9,505 nt of DNA from an uncultured Clostridia bacterium (GCA_945950065.1 CAMFGQ010000052.1:1-9505), one strand, 5' to 3'; counted from the first letter of the stretch, positions 1-7,122 are shown. Numbers and translations are program-made. The notes: generated from the sequence alone by a model not told the origin.

Positions 1-145
1 CAAGGATAGGATAATAGGTGTTTTCTCTACAATCAGAGCTTTTCACCACACCGGTTACCCTGATGCCCTGCTGCGCACAGAGCTCACTGATGACTTTGGC
101 ATTCTGCTGAATTCCCTCTAAGGATAAGAGAAGCTTTGGATACAT
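1..145 (-). CDS. Alanine/ornithine racemase-like PLP enzyme, N-terminal part (runs off left edge)
   Basis: Only the first 48 codons lie in the window; the gene starts with ATG at 145-143 and continues past base 1. The protein begins MYPKLLLSLEGIQQNAK, which matches the opening of the fold-type-III PLP racemase family that includes ornithine racemase (Orr) and YhfX-like proteins: a first beta strand, then an I..NA helix, then a strand ending in a lysine. K35 in the GVVKSS segment sits where the PLP-binding lysine is expected. Members of this family interconvert L and D forms of alanine, ornithine or similar amino acids in the cytoplasm. The start codon directly follows the TAA of the M20 gene upstream (TAAATG), and a GGGAG ribosome site lies inside the end of that gene, so the two are co-translated. 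The residues after K35 (SSDCRENTYY) differ from the usual C-G-N/D-P-E pattern, so substrate and subfamily are open. A YggS-like PLP protein is a less likely alternative. Confidence 0.62.
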   Translation of the reverse strand, partial: MYPKLLLSLEGIQQNAKVISELCAQQGIRVTGVVKSSDCRENTYYPIL

Positions 146-1306
146 TTATCTCTCCCGGTTCTTGAATTCCTCCTGTACGGCTTGGAAGAACTCATCATCC
201 TCATTCATGTCTATAGCCGTTTTCACCATAGCAACAATAGTTGTAATCATACCTTCCTTCGCTAGCTCGGTTAAGGTAGCATCACGAAACTCTACGGTAT
301 GGCCAGCTATCCTATGATCTGCAATCCCAAAATAAGGATTGATAGAAGGCACCACTTGGGACACATTGCCCATATCCAGAGAACCAAAGCTCTCTCGGGG
401 TGGTTGTACTTCAATACCCATTTCTTTTAGGATTCCATCATAGTGCTTGGATAAGGTTTGGTTGGTCACAAGATTATGATAAATGGCTTCATAATGCTCG
501 TATTCCATGCTGCATCCTGTGGCCAGTGCACCAGCTCTTGCGCAATTGATGACCTTTTCCTGTAACTCCTCCATGTAATCAAGGCTCATGCTTCGTACAT
601 AGAATTCGCCAACAGCACGCTCAGGAACAACATTGGCAGCTAGTCCACCTTCTTTTACGATACCATGAATTCTGGCATCAGGTAAAATATGTTCCCTTAG
701 GGCATTGATGTTGTTAAAGGTTAACAGCAGTGCGTCCAATGCATTGACTCCCTTATGGGGATCTGATGCAGCATGTGCTGTTTTTCCTGTAAAGGTAAAG
801 GAAATAGGCACAAGCACCATACTCTTTCCTGATGAATAGTAGTCATCAGCAGGATGAGGACAGATGGCTACATCCACACCTTCTAAAGAACCTTGTTCAG
901 CAAAGGCTACCTTTGCTCCACTGGTTTCCTCAGCTGGAGTACCATAGAGAACAACCTCCCCACCATGCTCCTCTACATATTCTTTCAGTAGAAGTGAAGC
1001 ACCAAGAGCCGTTGTTCCTAAAAGATTGTGACCACAACCATGGCCAATTCCTGGAAGAGCATCATACTCCGCCAAATAGGCAATGGTTCTTCCTGGCTTT
1101 TCACCTTTAAAACGGGCAATATAGGCTGTATCCAGTCCCAAGGGGGATCTCTCCACCGCAAAGCCATATTTCTCTAATAGCTCAATATGCGCTTTGCTAG
1201 AGAGATGCTCTTCATAGCCGAGTTCTGGATTGTCATAAATATAATGATTCAGCTCCCAGAGGTCGGGCACATAGCGCTCAACATCTTGACGTAGTTTCTT
1301 CAGCAT
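146..1306 (-). CDS. M20-family metallo-amidohydrolase, copy 1 (AbgB / PM20D2-like)
   Basis: This 386-residue protein is a full-length M20 peptidase of the amidohydrolase branch, a cytoplasmic di-metal enzyme that cuts amide bonds in N-acyl amino acids, aminobenzoyl-glutamate or special dipeptides. Visible active-site parts are YDALPGIGHGCGHN (83-94, with C91 and H93 as expected metal ligands), PAEE (124-127, catalytic and metal glutamates), H151 in HPAD, H178 in TAHAAS (lid-domain histidine that acts across the dimer) and H336 in GHTVEF (last metal ligand). The YDALPGIGHGCGHN wording is typical of the AbgB/PM20D2 group rather than of hippurate hydrolases. There is no signal peptide. ATG at 1306-1304 follows AAAGGA by 6 nt, and only 12 nt separate it from the carrier stop, so carrier and hydrolase form one unit with the racemase behind. 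A hand alignment gives about 69 percent identity to the second copy at 2953-4104. The substrate is not determined. Confidence 0.94.
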   Translation of the reverse strand: MLKKLRQDVERYVPDLWELNHYIYDNPELGYEEHLSSKAHIELLEKYGFAVERSPLGLDTAYIARFKGEKPGRTIAYLAEYDALPGIGHGCGHNLLGTTALGASLLLKEYVEEHGGEVVLYGTPAEETSGAKVAFAEQGSLEGVDVAICPHPADDYYSSGKSMVLVPISFTFTGKTAHAASDPHKGVNALDALLLTFNNINALREHILPDARIHGIVKEGGLAANVVPERAVGEFYVRSMSLDYMEELQEKVINCARAGALATGCSMEYEHYEAIYHNLVTNQTLSKHYDGILKEMGIEVQPPRESFGSLDMGNVSQVVPSINPYFGIADHRIAGHTVEFRDATLTELAKEGMITTIVAMVKTAIDMNEDDEFFQAVQEEFKNRER

Positions 1307-1318
1307 CTTTAGTCCTTT

Positions 1319-2728
1319 CTAGAAAGGTCCAAGGTTAATCATGGCTGCAATAACCAAGAAAATAGCAGCAATAATGGATTGAATGACCATTAGGGGCCAA
1401 ATGAATTTAACCCAGTTTTCGTATTTGATTTTTGCAATACCCAGGGCAGCCAGTAAGGAACCACCTGTTGGGATAATACTATTGGAGATACCATCACCAC
1501 ATTGGAAGGCGATGACCGCTGTTTGTCTTGTCATACCAAGAACGTCAGCAAGAGGTACCATGATAGGCATGGTTGTACCAGCTTGACCTGAACCAGATGG
1601 GATAAAGAGGTTGATGAAGGACTGAACAACAAACATGGCTACTGCAGCACCAGCTTTAGATAAGCTAGAAATAACACCTGCAACACCGTGTACGATGCTG
1701 TCCAGAATCATACCATCTGTAAGGACAACCAGAATACCTCTGGATAGACCAACAACAAGTGCTCCTGTGGTAAGATCTTTAGCACCTTCAATAAATTGAA
1801 TGGCCATGTCACTAGCACCTTTGCCACCGATGATTCCACAGACAATTCCCATTGCCAGGAACAAGGTTGCAATTTCCGTCATGTACCAACCTTTTGTAAG
1901 AACGCCCCAAACCAGGACTCCCATACCAATAAGGAAGGCATAGAGAACACCTTTTTGTTTTCCAGTGAGTGATTTCACTTCATGTAGCGCGCTAGTTTGT
2001 CCTGCTTCTTGTAGTTCAAGCTCACGGCTTAAGCTTTTTTCAGGATCGGCTTTGATTTTGGCCGCATAACGCATAACATAAAGAATCGAAGCGATCAGTA
2101 CAACCACATAGAGTACAATTCTAAAGGCCATACCTGAAAAGGTAGGTAGGTCGGCAATGCCTTGTGCAACACCAACGGTAAAGGGGTTCATCCAACCACC
2201 GACAAAACCTGCTGCAGCACCTGAGAAAACAATGGCTGTACCGACGATAGCGTCATAGCCTAGGCTTCTCGCTAGAGCAATACCGATGGGGACGAACACA
2301 ATGGTCTCTTCAGACATACCGAAGGTAGCACCACCTATAGAGAAGACCAACATGATCAGTGGGATCATAAGCTTCTCAGCACCACCAAAGCGCCTAGCTA
2401 AGTTACCAATACCATCCAGGATGGCACCAGTGCTGTTAATAATTCCAAAAGCCCCTCCAACAATAAAGATGAAGAAGACGATGGATGCTGCTGCTTCCAT
2501 CCCTTTAGGAATTGCTTGAAGCATTTCGAAGGGATAGACAGGATTTGATTCCACATATTGGAATGTTTCAGGATCAACAACTGTACGTGTTGAGCCATCG
2601 GGCATGACCTTTTCTACACGCTCGTATTGTCCCGCAGGGAGAACAAAGGTTAAAATTCCTGCTAGAATAATAATCATAAAGATGATTACATAAGTGTGCG
2701 GAAAAGATCTTTTTTTCTTTCCTTGCAT
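1319..2728 (-). CDS. YfcC/DcuC-superfamily membrane carrier
   Basis: This 469-residue membrane protein belongs to the YfcC branch of the C4-dicarboxylate anaerobic carrier (DcuC, PF03606-type) superfamily, whose members are secondary carriers or exchangers for dicarboxylates or amino acids. It opens with a basic KKKR tail and a first membrane helix at about 12-32, then an outside loop, and later helices near 82-102, 121-157, 161-180, 203-220, 261-301, 319-340, 359-377 and 441-464. Family-typical polar stretches inside the membrane are NPFTVGVAQ (181-189), PSGSGQAG (377-384) and QCGDGISNSIIPTGG (409-423), which probably line the transport path. A hydrophilic loop (about 222-257) separates the two halves. 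The start has a strong AGGAGG site 5 nt upstream and its own promoter in the gap before it. It lies between the two M20 genes and ends 12 nt before copy 1, so it probably imports the M20 substrate or exchanges a product for it. Substrate unknown. Confidence 0.9.
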   Translation of the reverse strand: MQGKKKRSFPHTYVIIFMIIILAGILTFVLPAGQYERVEKVMPDGSTRTVVDPETFQYVESNPVYPFEMLQAIPKGMEAAASIVFFIFIVGGAFGIINSTGAILDGIGNLARRFGGAEKLMIPLIMLVFSIGGATFGMSEETIVFVPIGIALARSLGYDAIVGTAIVFSGAAAGFVGGWMNPFTVGVAQGIADLPTFSGMAFRIVLYVVVLIASILYVMRYAAKIKADPEKSLSRELELQEAGQTSALHEVKSLTGKQKGVLYAFLIGMGVLVWGVLTKGWYMTEIATLFLAMGIVCGIIGGKGASDMAIQFIEGAKDLTTGALVVGLSRGILVVLTDGMILDSIVHGVAGVISSLSKAGAAVAMFVVQSFINLFIPSGSGQAGTTMPIMVPLADVLGMTRQTAVIAFQCGDGISNSIIPTGGSLLAALGIAKIKYENWVKFIWPLMVIQSIIAAIFLVIAAMINLGPF

Positions 2729-2760
2729 AATTTCCTCCTTTTGTTTTTATGCCAGTTTTT

Positions 2761-2769
2761 AGTATACCA
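2761..2769 (-). promoter_or_regulatory. Extended -10 promoter for the carrier-M20-racemase unit
   Basis: Read on the minus strand this is TGGTATACT: a TG-N extension followed by TATACT, one base from the TATAAT consensus. No good -35 box is seen 16-18 bases upstream, which fits an extended -10 promoter. Transcription would start near 2754, giving a leader of about 26 nt that carries the AGGAGG ribosome site of the carrier gene. The same nine bases occur at the promoter of the walJ-like gene (7138-7146). Confidence 0.6.
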
Positions 2770-2811
2770 TTTGAAGGGAGGGAATTTGGTTTTGTGATAT
2801 TTTTAGAATAT

Positions 2812-2822
2812 AGAACTGTTCT
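2812..2822. promoter_or_regulatory. Perfect 11-bp dyad, candidate operator
   Basis: AGAAC-T-GTTCT is a perfect inverted repeat around one central base. It is flanked by AATAT on one side and, after two unmatched bases, TATATT on the other, so the symmetry extends imperfectly to about 24 bp. Its centre lies roughly 63 bp upstream of the predicted transcription start of the carrier gene, a position typical of activator sites. No regulator gene is present in the window. It could be chance in AT-rich DNA. Confidence 0.4.
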
Positions 2823-2841
2823 CGTATATTTCATAAGAAGA

Positions 2842-2861
2842 GCATTTATCCTAGTAAATGC
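2842..2861. repeat. Inverted repeat, 7-bp arms with 6-bp spacer
   Basis: GCATTTA and TAAATGC form perfect arms around a six-base centre. It directly adjoins the hairpin at 2862-2895. In RNA it would be a weak AU-rich stem-loop following the terminator-like hairpin; in DNA it could bind a dimeric regulator about 100 bp upstream of the carrier transcription start. The sequence alone does not decide between these. Confidence 0.4.
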
Positions 2862-2895
2862 ACAAAAAGACATGATGGATTCATGCCTTTTTTGT
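2862..2895 (-). terminator. Hairpin terminator after M20 copy 2, possibly bidirectional
   Basis: Read leftward, the arm with GGCATGA pairs with TCATGTC around a five-base loop (ATCCA), allowing one G-U pair, and the 3' arm runs into TTTTTGT. An A-rich run before the stem pairs with this T run, so the whole stem reaches about 14 bp with one bulged A. A T run also follows the stem on the plus strand (CCTTTTTTGT), so it could stop transcripts either way. It begins about 57 bases after the stop of M20 copy 2 and precedes the promoter at 2761-2769, separating two transcription units. The core stem is only moderately GC-rich, so termination may be partial. Confidence 0.55.
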
Positions 2896-2952
2896 TTCTG
2901 CTTCTTTATGATTTTTTATCTAAGATATAGATTATTTTTAATGATTTCTCAT

Positions 2953-4104
2953 CTATTTTTTCTGAAACTCTTCCACTACAGCACGGTAAAACCCTTCCTC
3001 TTCATTGAGGTCAATAGCTGTTTTCACAAGGGTTACAATGGTGGTGATCATTCCTTCTCTAGCATAGTCTGTTAGACTGGCATCCCTAAACTCCACAGAG
3101 TGAGCAGGGATAGGATCTGGTGTAATGGGGAAATAAGGATGAATGGCAGGTACCACCTGGGAGACATTGCCCATATCCAGTGAACCAAAGCTTTCTCTGG
3201 GTGGAAGGGTCTGTTTTCCCTGTTCCTTTAGAATGCTTCTAAAGCGCTCAGCAAGAACTGCGTTGTTACGCATACTGCGATAGATGACTCCCTTTTCATA
3301 AACCAGCTCACAGCCCGTGGCCAGTGCTCCAGCCTTGGCACAGTTGATGACCTTCTCAACCACCTCACCGATATACTCAGCAGACATGCTGCGCACATAG
3401 AACTCACCTACTGCACGTTCAGGTACCACATTGGCGGCCAGCCCCCCTTCCTTCACAATGCCATGAACCCTAGCTTCGGGAAGAAGATGTTCTCTTAGGG
3501 CATTGATGTTATTGAAGGTTAGAAGGAGTGCATCCAGCGCATTGATGCCCTTATGGGGATCCGATGCTGCATGAGAGGTTCTCCCCTTGAAGGTAAAGGT
3601 TAAGGGAACAAGTTCCATGCTCCTGCCTGGTGCATAATAGCCATCGGAAGGATGGGCACAGAGGGCAACATCGACTTCATCGAAAAGTCCATTGTCTGCA
3701 AAGGCTACCTTAGCTCCACCTGCTTCTTCTCCTGGAGTACCATAGAGTATCACCTCTCCACCAAACTCCTCTACATAATCTTTTAAGAGAAGGGCGGCAC
3801 CTAGGGAGGTGGTCCCCAATAGATTATGAGCACAACCATGACCAATACCAGGTAGGGCGTCGTATTCAGCCAAATAGCCAATGCTTCGCCCAGGCTTATC
3901 TCCTTTAAATCTTGCAACATAAGCCGTTTCAAGCCCTAAAGGTGCATGCTGGATCTGGAATCCATGCTTCTTCAAGAGATCAGTATGGGCCTTTGAGGCT
4001 AAATGTTCTTCATAGGCCAGTTCTGGATGATGATAGAGATAGGTATTCAGTTCCCATAGGTCATCTAGGTATTTTTCTAAGTCTTTTCTTAAGGTGTTTA
4101 GCAT
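2953..4104 (-). CDS. M20-family metallo-amidohydrolase, copy 2 (AbgB / PM20D2-like)
   Basis: This 383-residue protein is a paralogue of the M20 enzyme at 146-1306 and is collinear with it apart from one short gap. Metal and catalytic positions are kept: C91 and H93 in GHGCAHN, E126-E127 in PGEE, H151 in HPSD, H178 in TSHAAS and H335 in AHSVEF. It should be an active cytoplasmic amidase or dipeptidase. Differences from copy 1 cluster beside the active site (CAHN for CGHN, PGEE for PAEE, HPSDGYYAPG for HPADDYYSSG) and in the segment around 271-300, suggesting a different substrate preference. An in-frame GTG at 4107 could also start it, but ATG at 4104 is favoured: AAAGG lies about 7 nt upstream and the ATG shares one base with the TGA of the PLP lyase gene (TGATG), the same junction as between walJ and the MFS gene. 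The gene is followed by a terminator-like hairpin. Confidence 0.94.
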   Translation of the reverse strand: MLNTLRKDLEKYLDDLWELNTYLYHHPELAYEEHLASKAHTDLLKKHGFQIQHAPLGLETAYVARFKGDKPGRSIGYLAEYDALPGIGHGCAHNLLGTTSLGAALLLKDYVEEFGGEVILYGTPGEEAGGAKVAFADNGLFDEVDVALCAHPSDGYYAPGRSMELVPLTFTFKGRTSHAASDPHKGINALDALLLTFNNINALREHLLPEARVHGIVKEGGLAANVVPERAVGEFYVRSMSAEYIGEVVEKVINCAKAGALATGCELVYEKGVIYRSMRNNAVLAERFRSILKEQGKQTLPPRESFGSLDMGNVSQVVPAIHPYFPITPDPIPAHSVEFRDASLTDYAREGMITTIVTLVKTAIDLNEEEGFYRAVVEEFQKK

Positions 4105-5081
4105 CACTTTTCCTTTTTTCTTTCAATCAATTCTTCTAGGATCTCTGTAAAGACATCACCGTCGATGTTGGCTCCTGTAAGAATCATGGCAACGGTTTTA
4201 CCTTTAAATTTATCCTTGTATTTCTTATAGGCCGCATAACAGGCTGCACTATCTGGTTCAACAACTACTTTTTCTTCCCAGAGTAGATCACCTAAGGCAT
4301 CCTTTACCTCTTCATCATTGACTAGGAGAAGTTCATCAATGAGATCAGCTCTGCTGTAGGAGTGTTCAGCAACACCACCCACCAAACTATCAAGGATGGT
4401 CTCGCCCTCAAAGGGGAAGAATTTGGTCCATCGACCTTGCTCCAAATTCTCCTTCATTGCAGGACAATAGTCCGGTTCAACTCCTACTATCTTCACATGA
4501 GGAAAGCGTTCCTTCAGATAGACAGCAGAAGCAGTAATGAGGCCACCACTTCCAATGGGTGCCATCACTACATCAATCTTTGGGTTCTGCTCCATCATCT
4601 CTAGAGCAGCAGTTCCTTGACCTGCAACAGCTTCGGGATCTTCTCTGGAGTCTACTTTGACATAGTCTCCTTCTTCGATGGCAAGCTCCCCTAAACGATT
4701 GGCCTCATCAAAACATTGACCGAGAAGGTGGATCTCACCTCCAAAGTTCTGGATCTTTTTGAGTTTGGGTTTAGGTGTTGTATGAGGTGCAAAGATGACA
4801 GGGGGTGCAAAACCCAAGAGTCCTGCACCATAACAGAGACAAACCCCGTGGTTTCCAGAAGAGATGGCCGTAAGGCGCTTATCCTCTTTTGGGTCAAGTA
4901 AAGTCAGTTTTGCCAGCACCCCTCGTAGTTTATAGGAGCGCACTACAGGTTGTTCATTCTCTGTTTTTAGATAGACTGGGCTATCCTCTGAGCCCAAGGC
5001 AAGGCTTTTATCCAGTCGTGTCCGAGTTATGTATTTGCCTATCCTTTCATAGGCCTGTTCCACATCTACTGCTCGAAGCAT
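4104..5081 (-). CDS. Threonine-dehydratase-like PLP enzyme (fold type II ammonia-lyase)
   Basis: This 325-residue protein is a fold-type-II PLP enzyme of the serine/threonine dehydratase family, which deaminates hydroxy- or other beta-substituted amino acids to keto acids and ammonia. K51 in VVRSYKLRG is the expected Schiff-base lysine, and this wording resembles Bacillus-type IlvA. SSGNHG (74-79) is the substrate/PLP loop, GSGGL (177-181) the phosphate-binding loop, and VVEPDSAA (273-280) and TGAN (302-305) match family positions. There is no C-terminal ACT-like regulatory domain, so it resembles catabolic enzymes more than feedback-controlled biosynthetic ones. A longer frame begins at ATG 5105, but ATG at 5081 is chosen because AAGGAG lies 6 nt before it, overlapping the TAA of the MFS gene. 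Serine racemase, diaminopropionate lyase and EutB-like enzymes are related alternatives. Its place between a carrier and an M20 gene suggests it acts on an amino acid released there. Confidence 0.88.
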   Translation of the reverse strand: MLRAVDVEQAYERIGKYITRTRLDKSLALGSEDSPVYLKTENEQPVVRSYKLRGVLAKLTLLDPKEDKRLTAISSGNHGVCLCYGAGLLGFAPPVIFAPHTTPKPKLKKIQNFGGEIHLLGQCFDEANRLGELAIEEGDYVKVDSREDPEAVAGQGTAALEMMEQNPKIDVVMAPIGSGGLITASAVYLKERFPHVKIVGVEPDYCPAMKENLEQGRWTKFFPFEGETILDSLVGGVAEHSYSRADLIDELLLVNDEEVKDALGDLLWEEKVVVEPDSAACYAAYKKYKDKFKGKTVAMILTGANIDGDVFTEILEELIERKKEK

Positions 5082-5092
5082 GAATTTCTCCT

Positions 5093-6340
5093 TTAGGATG
5101 TCCATAAGTTACGGTATTTGTTGATGGTTTTTTCTGAGAAGATCCACTGATTCACAAGAAGGATTCCAAAGATAAGAATTGCTGCTTGCAAAAGGATACC
5201 TTGATAACTTCCGGTTCGATCATAACTGCGTCCATGGAGGACAGGAGCCACAACGCCACCTAAACTGGCCAGTGCTGCATAAACGCCATAGATGGAGGCA
5301 TAGTCTTTTTCTCCAAAAACACTTCGGCTAATCATGGGGTCAGCAATGGTTCCGTAGGCACAGCCTACACCTGAACCGACAATCATCAGGGGAAGAATAA
5401 AAAAAAGATACCCAAAATATAATCCAACTAAACCCACTAGAGTACCAAATGCAGCAAGACTAATGGCCACCCGTAAACTAAAGCGATCAAAGAGATAGCC
5501 TAGAACAAGCTTGCCAATGGCAATCCCACCCATGACCAGAGCAAGAATGTTGGCCGCAAAAGTAAAGTCATAGCCAATTTCGGTGAGATGAGGTGCAACC
5601 GAGATCATCACAATATGCAAACAAACTGCAGTAGAGAAACTAATGAGACCCAAAAACCAGAAGTATGGCATGGAAAGGGCTTCTTTAAAAGCAATCCCCT
5701 TTTTCACAGAGAAGGACTCTTCCTTCTCTCCATAGGGGCGAAGTCCTAGTTTTTGTGGGTTTTCTTTCATAAAGAAGAAGACGATGGGAACTGTACAAAC
5801 CAGCATAATGATGGCCAGAATCTGGTAGGTTCTCGCCCATCCGTATTGAACAATCCATCTACCTGCAAGACTACTAAAGATCATGCCACCAAAGCCACTC
5901 CCCATAAAGGCAAAGCCCAAAGCAGATCCCCTTTTCTCTACAAACCAGTTGCTGATCACAAGAGATAAAGGAACCAAACCTAAAAAGGAATTGGCCAATG
6001 AAGATGTGATGGTAAAGAGATAAAACTGCCACAGCTGACTTGATGTACTGAGGAGAAAATAACTCCCCGCTAAGACCAGACTCATCACCTTCATGGAGGA
6101 CTCAATGGGGATCTTGCGGTAGATTTTCCCAGCAAAAAGAGCCATAAGGGTCTGGGTAAGGGCCCTTAAGGTCATGGTATAGCTAATCTGCGTCCTGGTA
6201 AAACCATAGTCTTCACTAATGGGTCCAAGAAAGAGACTTGCCGTATTGTAGACAATTCCCCAACCGATGGACATGAGAATAAACCCCATGGCCACAATCA
6301 ACCAACCGTAGAATATTTTTTGACTTTTTCCTTTATTCAT
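5093..6340 (-). CDS. MFS transporter, OFA / monocarboxylate-porter-like
   Basis: This 415-residue integral membrane protein has the 12-helix pattern of the major facilitator superfamily: six helices up to about residue 190, a charged middle loop (191-222, containing KENPQKLGLRPYG), then six more. The FYGWLIVA start (10-17), NWFVEKRGSALG (131-142) and the LGLRPYG stretch in the loop are typical of the oxalate:formate antiporter / monocarboxylate porter group. GYLFDRFSLR (281-290) is the second-half counterpart of the MFS A motif. Such proteins usually move small carboxylates or exchange them, so it may export a keto-acid product or import an acid; the substrate cannot be read here. ATG at 6340 overlaps the walJ TGA by one base (TGATG), with AGGA 8 nt upstream; an in-frame GTG at 6343 is a possible alternative. 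Its stop lies 11 nt before the lyase start, and the lyase ribosome site overlaps that stop, so the two are probably co-translated. Confidence 0.9.
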   Translation of the reverse strand: MNKGKSQKIFYGWLIVAMGFILMSIGWGIVYNTASLFLGPISEDYGFTRTQISYTMTLRALTQTLMALFAGKIYRKIPIESSMKVMSLVLAGSYFLLSTSSQLWQFYLFTITSSLANSFLGLVPLSLVISNWFVEKRGSALGFAFMGSGFGGMIFSSLAGRWIVQYGWARTYQILAIIMLVCTVPIVFFFMKENPQKLGLRPYGEKEESFSVKKGIAFKEALSMPYFWFLGLISFSTAVCLHIVMISVAPHLTEIGYDFTFAANILALVMGGIAIGKLVLGYLFDRFSLRVAISLAAFGTLVGLVGLYFGYLFFILPLMIVGSGVGCAYGTIADPMISRSVFGEKDYASIYGVYAALASLGGVVAPVLHGRSYDRTGSYQGILLQAAILIFGILLVNQWIFSEKTINKYRNLWTS

Positions 6341-7122
6341 CACAAAATCCTATAGATTGCAGTGCAATGGTCCCGATGGGCAACATCCAAAAGCAAATCC
6401 TTTCCTGGGCGTATCCCCTCTTTTTCCAGTACATGTTCAACACTCATACGGGCTAGTTCTGGATAATTGTTCTTTTCGCTAAGGTGAGCAAGCATAACAA
6501 AGCGCAGCTTCTTTCTTGCTTTATAAAGTCTTGCAATCAGCTCTCCAGCTGCCTCATTGGAAAGATGACCTTCTTCTCCGAGGATTCTTTGTTTTAGTGG
6601 GTATGGATAAGGTCCCATACGTACTAGATTCTCATCGTGATTGGATTCCAACACTAAAAAATCACAAGGAAGCAGAATCTCCTCCACCTCCTCTGGCACA
6701 TAGCCAAGGTCGGTGACAATCCCTAGATGTTTCTCATCATAGTCAATGCGAAAGCCAAGGGTGGTTTCTGCATCATGGGGTAAAGGAAAGGATTTGATGC
6801 GCATCTCACCAATCATCACGTCACCCTGAATGGCCTTGATACGATGGCTTTCTTCTAATTCCATGGCCTCAAGGACGGAGGCATGAGCATAGAGAATGAA
6901 GCCATAGCGTTTCATTAAAACACGCAATCCTCTGGTATGGTCGCTATGGACATGACTGATAAAAACAGCCACGACATTTTCCATGGACTCTCCAAGAAGA
7001 TCGAGACTTCTTTCTATACCTCGTGCACTTAGACCCACATCAATGAGGATCCTGGATTCAGTTGTTTTAACAAAATGACAGTTCCCCGAACTGCCACTAA
7101 CTAAGCTACAATATTCAAACAT
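6340..7122 (-). CDS. walJ: WalJ/YycJ-type metallo-beta-lactamase-fold hydrolase
   Basis: This 260-residue protein is a complete MBL-fold enzyme of the YycJ/WalJ (VicX) family, close to the 264 residues usual in Bacillus. It has the opening SLVSGSSGNC (6-15), the metal motif H57-V-H59-S-D61-H62, H116 in PLPHDA, D138 in VTDLG, LESNHD (159-164), GHLSN (185-189) and LAHLSEKNN (211-219). Family members are cytoplasmic and resemble 5'-to-3' exonucleases; in Bacilli the gene ends the walKR operon and affects cell-wall and replication control. A longer frame starts at 7254, but ATG at 7122 is chosen because GGAG lies 5 nt upstream, homology starts exactly there, and the extra 44 codons run through the divergent promoters. 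No walK or walR is nearby; it sits opposite dnaD and overlaps the MFS gene by one base. The symbol rests on family likeness only. Confidence 0.9.
   Translation of the reverse strand: MFEYCSLVSGSSGNCHFVKTTESRILIDVGLSARGIERSLDLLGESMENVVAVFISHVHSDHTRGLRVLMKRYGFILYAHASVLEAMELEESHRIKAIQGDVMIGEMRIKSFPLPHDAETTLGFRIDYDEKHLGIVTDLGYVPEEVEEILLPCDFLVLESNHDENLVRMGPYPYPLKQRILGEEGHLSNEAAGELIARLYKARKKLRFVMLAHLSEKNNYPELARMSVEHVLEKEGIRPGKDLLLDVAHRDHCTAIYRIL

Noticed and set aside
832..1110. Open frame of 92 codons antisense to M20 copy 1
   Set aside because: The His- and Leu-rich translation is the shadow of the M20 coding frame; no domain or ribosome site.
2797..2811. Short inverted repeat ATATT/AATAT near the carrier promoter
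   Set aside because: Five-base AT-only arms are expected by chance in such AT-rich DNA; only the longer neighbouring dyads were kept.
2574..2873. Open frame of 99 codons on the minus strand overlapping the carrier start
   Set aside because: It is out of frame with the carrier gene, covers the promoter and ribosome site of that gene, and shows no domain.
2729..2952. Riboswitch or T-box leader before the carrier gene
   Set aside because: The predicted promoter leaves a leader of only about 26 nt, and no conserved riboswitch or T-box core is seen; the hairpin lies upstream of the promoter.
2749..3075. Open frame of 108 codons on the plus strand, rich in Phe and Tyr
   Set aside because: It overlaps the end of M20 copy 2 antisense and the AT-rich regulatory gap; no good ribosome site and no recognisable domain.
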